Shown here piece after piece: positions 62,901-64,000 of a stretch of DNA of 64,000 bases. The stretch is from Bacteroidota bacterium (lineage in GTDB: Bacteria; Bacteroidota; Bacteroidia; Bacteroidales; Dysgonomonadaceae). The notes beneath the pieces were generated by a model that did no database searches, was not told where the DNA came from, and saw only the letters and a list, made by a program, of their open reading frames with translations. The position numbers and the translations under genes are program-made. Each line of letters opens with the position of its first letter. Within the stretch, counting starts at the first letter, position 1. Where the stretch lies: contig JAEZGN010000021.1 of assembly GCA_023437305.1 (NCBI GenBank), positions 62,001 through 126,000 of the forward strand. Direction: 5' to 3'.

Positions 62901-63322
62901 ATAGTACCTGTTACCAGCCTGTCTTGCTGAGTTGCACTCGTCTCTCTGGTATTTGCATTTGCCGAAAGGATGATATGTGCACCTTCCATGCTATAGCTGA
63001 TATTTGTATTTTTCAACACATGATCAAGCACCTCCGCGGTGGGCTTATCTTTTACGTTCACAGTGGTTGTCTGATCTACACCAACCTTGTTATTGTAAAT
63101 AAACAAATAGCTGGTTTGGCTTTCGATTTCGTTTAAGACTTTGGCTAACTTAACATTTTTCAGGTTCATTGTCACTCTTGCACTCTGAGAGTAAGAGTTT
63201 TCAGCAAATAAGAATTGTATGCTGCATAATAGACATAAAATAAAAACCCTCATGATTTTTGTCAATTGTTTTAATTCCGGATATTTTAAATAAAAAACAT
63301 CCTTCAAATCATTATTTTTCAT
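59975..63322 (-). CDS. SusC/RagA-family TonB-dependent transporter with STN domain
   Basis: A 1115-residue outer membrane protein. After a long leader (VFILCLLCSIQFLFAENSYS), residues about 48-105 are an STN domain (ARVTMNLKNVKLAKVLNEIE), used for signalling to an anti-sigma factor. A carboxypeptidase-regulatory-like domain follows (VTGTIKDKNGEPLIGVSVAI near 138). TonB-box region LDEVVVTALG, plug with GVDINVxS-type segment GVNINASAAGIGGATRVVMR and NALYVIDGVPIFNANKGG. The rest is the 22-strand barrel ending SLRNLGFSVKVEF. It imports a glycan or peptide ligand with SusD. The upstream FecR gene completes the signalling pair. Confidence 0.95.
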   Translation of the reverse strand: MKNNDLKDVFYLKYPELKQLTKIMRVFILCLLCSIQFLFAENSYSQSARVTMNLKNVKLAKVLNEIESQTSYLFIYNNKVGVDQTTTVNVKDKPTAEVLDHVLKNTNISYSMEGAHIILSANANTRETSATQQDRLVTGTIKDKNGEPLIGVSVAIKGTTTGTMTDIDGNFSIKVPAGKALEITYIGYVSQTLNVGSQTSFDVVLKESDVNLDEVVVTALGIKRAQKALSYNVQEIKGDELTGVKDVNLMNSLSGKVAGVNINASAAGIGGATRVVMRGSKSITKDNNALYVIDGVPIFNANKGGLNQNNEYADQPRGEGISDLNPDDIESMSVLTGPAAAALYGSNAANGAIVITTKKGATGKPKVTISNQTTFSRPFVMPDFQNKYGNKTGEYKSWGDVQNKYAYNPSDFFDTGATSQTSATLSVGTDKNQTFMSLGSTTANGIIPENDYLKYNATLRNTTKFLNDKMTLDFGFSYIKQKDQNMMAQGQYYNPLTAIYTYPRGEDFSYAKNYEVYSDALGYNVQQWKFGDQGLGMQNPYWVINRNRMVNKRDRYMMNVNLQYDILDWMNVMGRARLDNSQNNFTQKNYASTHQLFASETGRFKSTKEDYKQAYADLLLNINKYFGSYSLSANIGTSISDMRSDESGVDGASLMIPNFFAITNIDKNAPKTRLIQDGWHEQTQSVFANVELGWKSMLYLTLTGRNDWASALANTSNSSFFYPSVGVSGVVSEMVKLPSFISYMKVRGSYSSVGSAIPRNLSIPTYEYDEQGGFWKTNTYMPIKDLKPERTGSWEAGLSTKFWGNRLSFDMTWYKSNTKNQTLEVPVSPTTGYTSMYIQTGNVENQGVEITLGADNKWGSFNWNSTFTASYNKNTIKQLGKYADPVTGEMVTLESISQGGIGASEFRLMAGGTMGDFYVKKKLKYDDKGAVVLNENGSPELENTMDKVGSVLPKWNLGFRNDFRWKDINFGFLVSARLGGIVVSPTQAILDGFGVTKATALARDNGGVMIGNTKIDPYKYYSVTGQTEGLLSDYIYKATNVRLQEVSVGYTLPSKWFNDVMKVNVSFVGRNLWMIYNKAPFDPEATASTGTYFQGIDYFMQPSLRNLGFSVKVEF

Positions 63323-63467
63323 AGATTTGTTTTGTTAATGAGATTGATACTCTTTTTTATTAAAACTGTATTGGTTTCACGTGCCAAAAAATGTTGCAGC
63401 ATTTTTTGGCACTTTTTGTTACGATCAGGTATTTTTCATTGGCTTACATTTTAGAGTGATTGTATTT

Positions 63468-64000
63468 TTACTTGATATTAATGATATGGGTTTCAGGATC
63501 CCTTTGGTATTCAAATTTTATATCTCTTTGCAAAACCCGTAACGCATAGTCGATGCCATCTACAAAACGGAACTTACCGGTGTACGAATATTTGCCTACG
63601 TGCGTATTGTCTATATTGATTCTTAGTCCGTATATTTTTTCAAAGTCGCGCATAATACTGCCAAAAGAGGCATTGTTGAAGCTGATCAAGCCCTCTTTCC
63701 ATCGGTAGACATCATAGTCTTCGATACCCGAAACCTCGAGCTTGCCATCCCTCAAAACAGCTCTGGTGTTGGGGCTGAGGGTCAACGACTGGCTAGGGTC
63801 GGACGTAAGATCTATCTTTACCTTACCATCCATCAGAGTGGCCACAAAATCGTCTTCACCCGAATATGCCATCACATCAAACTTGGTTCCCAGTACGCTC
63901 ACGTTTCCTTTCGATGTTTCTACTATAAAGGGTTTATCCTCGTTGTGCACCACCTCAAAATAGGCTTGCCCGTCGAGCTTTACGATACGTTGTTTTTTAT
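63468..64000 (-). CDS. FecR-family anti-sigma factor, N-terminal part beyond window
   Basis: The C-terminal 176 residues are visible (KKQRIVKLDGQAYFEVVHNE onward to the stop at 63468), the rest lies past the right edge. The FecR domain shows GNVSVLGTKFDVMAYSGEDD, VATLMDGKVKIDLTSDPSQS, LTLSPNTRAVLRDGK, and the DUF4974-like C-terminal region FNNASFGSIMRDFEKIYGLR and YSYTGKFRFVDGIDYALRVL. Bound by the STN domain of SusC, it frees an ECF sigma factor (expected upstream, outside the window). 145 bp before the SusC start. Confidence 0.92.
   Translation of the reverse strand, partial: KKQRIVKLDGQAYFEVVHNEDKPFIVETSKGNVSVLGTKFDVMAYSGEDDFVATLMDGKVKIDLTSDPSQSLTLSPNTRAVLRDGKLEVSGIEDYDVYRWKEGLISFNNASFGSIMRDFEKIYGLRINIDNTHVGKYSYTGKFRFVDGIDYALRVLQRDIKFEYQRDPETHIINIK

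Noticed and set aside
62117..63136. 339-residue plus-strand ORF opposite susC
   Set aside because: Very cysteine- and histidine-rich, no start context, antisense to a well-supported SusC protein.

Overview
The window reads as a Bacteroidota (order Bacteroidales) chromosome. It carries a SusC/SusD pair with a FecR-type anti-sigma factor, many Bacteroidota-style lipoproteins and signal peptides ending in AQ, promoters of the -33 TTTG / -7 TAnnTTTG class, few recognisable Shine-Dalgarno sequences, and the thrS-infC-rpmI-rplT and def-ruvX housekeeping blocks. DNA is AT-rich. A Dysgonomonas-like genus is possible but is only a guess.

Region 1 (1-27.8 kb) is a dispersed set of tailed-phage virion genes: large terminase, portal, XkdF-like protease/scaffold, major capsid protein, head-tail connector, HK97-gp10-like neck protein, tail terminator candidate, two tandem tail-tube-like paralogues, tail assembly chaperone with a -1 frameshift site, tape measure, baseplate/hub-like protein and several unrecognised structural proteins. 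Unlike a normal prophage the genes sit on both strands, out of the usual order, with mostly 150-850 bp gaps full of palindromic repeats and with non-phage cargo (lipoproteins, nitroreductase/HxlR pair, VOC protein, secreted paralogues) in between. No integrase, repressor, replication or lysis gene is visible. This fits a domesticated, gene-transfer-agent-like or particle-producing remnant, although the left end is cut.

Two interspersed repeat families dominate 1.3-25.2 kb and return at 38.0-44.2 kb. Family A is about 75-100 bp, with TGTCATCCTGA and TCAGCATGACA arms. Family B is a string of GC-rich mini-hairpins such as TTCGGGGTTTGCAACCCCGAA. B is nested in the hinge of A at three places. They are absent from about 25.2-38.0 and 44.2-64 kb.

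Region 2 (27.8-38 kb) holds a cluster of tiny lipoproteins and membrane proteins, large secreted PKD/propeller-type proteins, a decayed area with RNase R and IS21 relics, a Fic protein, tRNA-Arg(CCG) and an EamA transporter. Region 3 (38-46 kb) holds a MerR regulator divergent from a secreted isochorismatase-fold hydrolase, then rplT, rpmI, infC and thrS. Region 4 (46-57 kb) holds secreted proteins, a TPR protein, a Wza/Wza/Wzc polysaccharide export trio, def and ruvX. Region 5 (57-64 kb) is a lipoprotein plus a FecR-SusC-SusD uptake locus running off the right edge.

The translation block (ruvX-def-TPR-thrS-infC-rpmI-rplT), usually compact in Bacteroides as I recall it, is opened here at three points by accessory genes. 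One of these insertions is bracketed by about 170-bp direct repeats.
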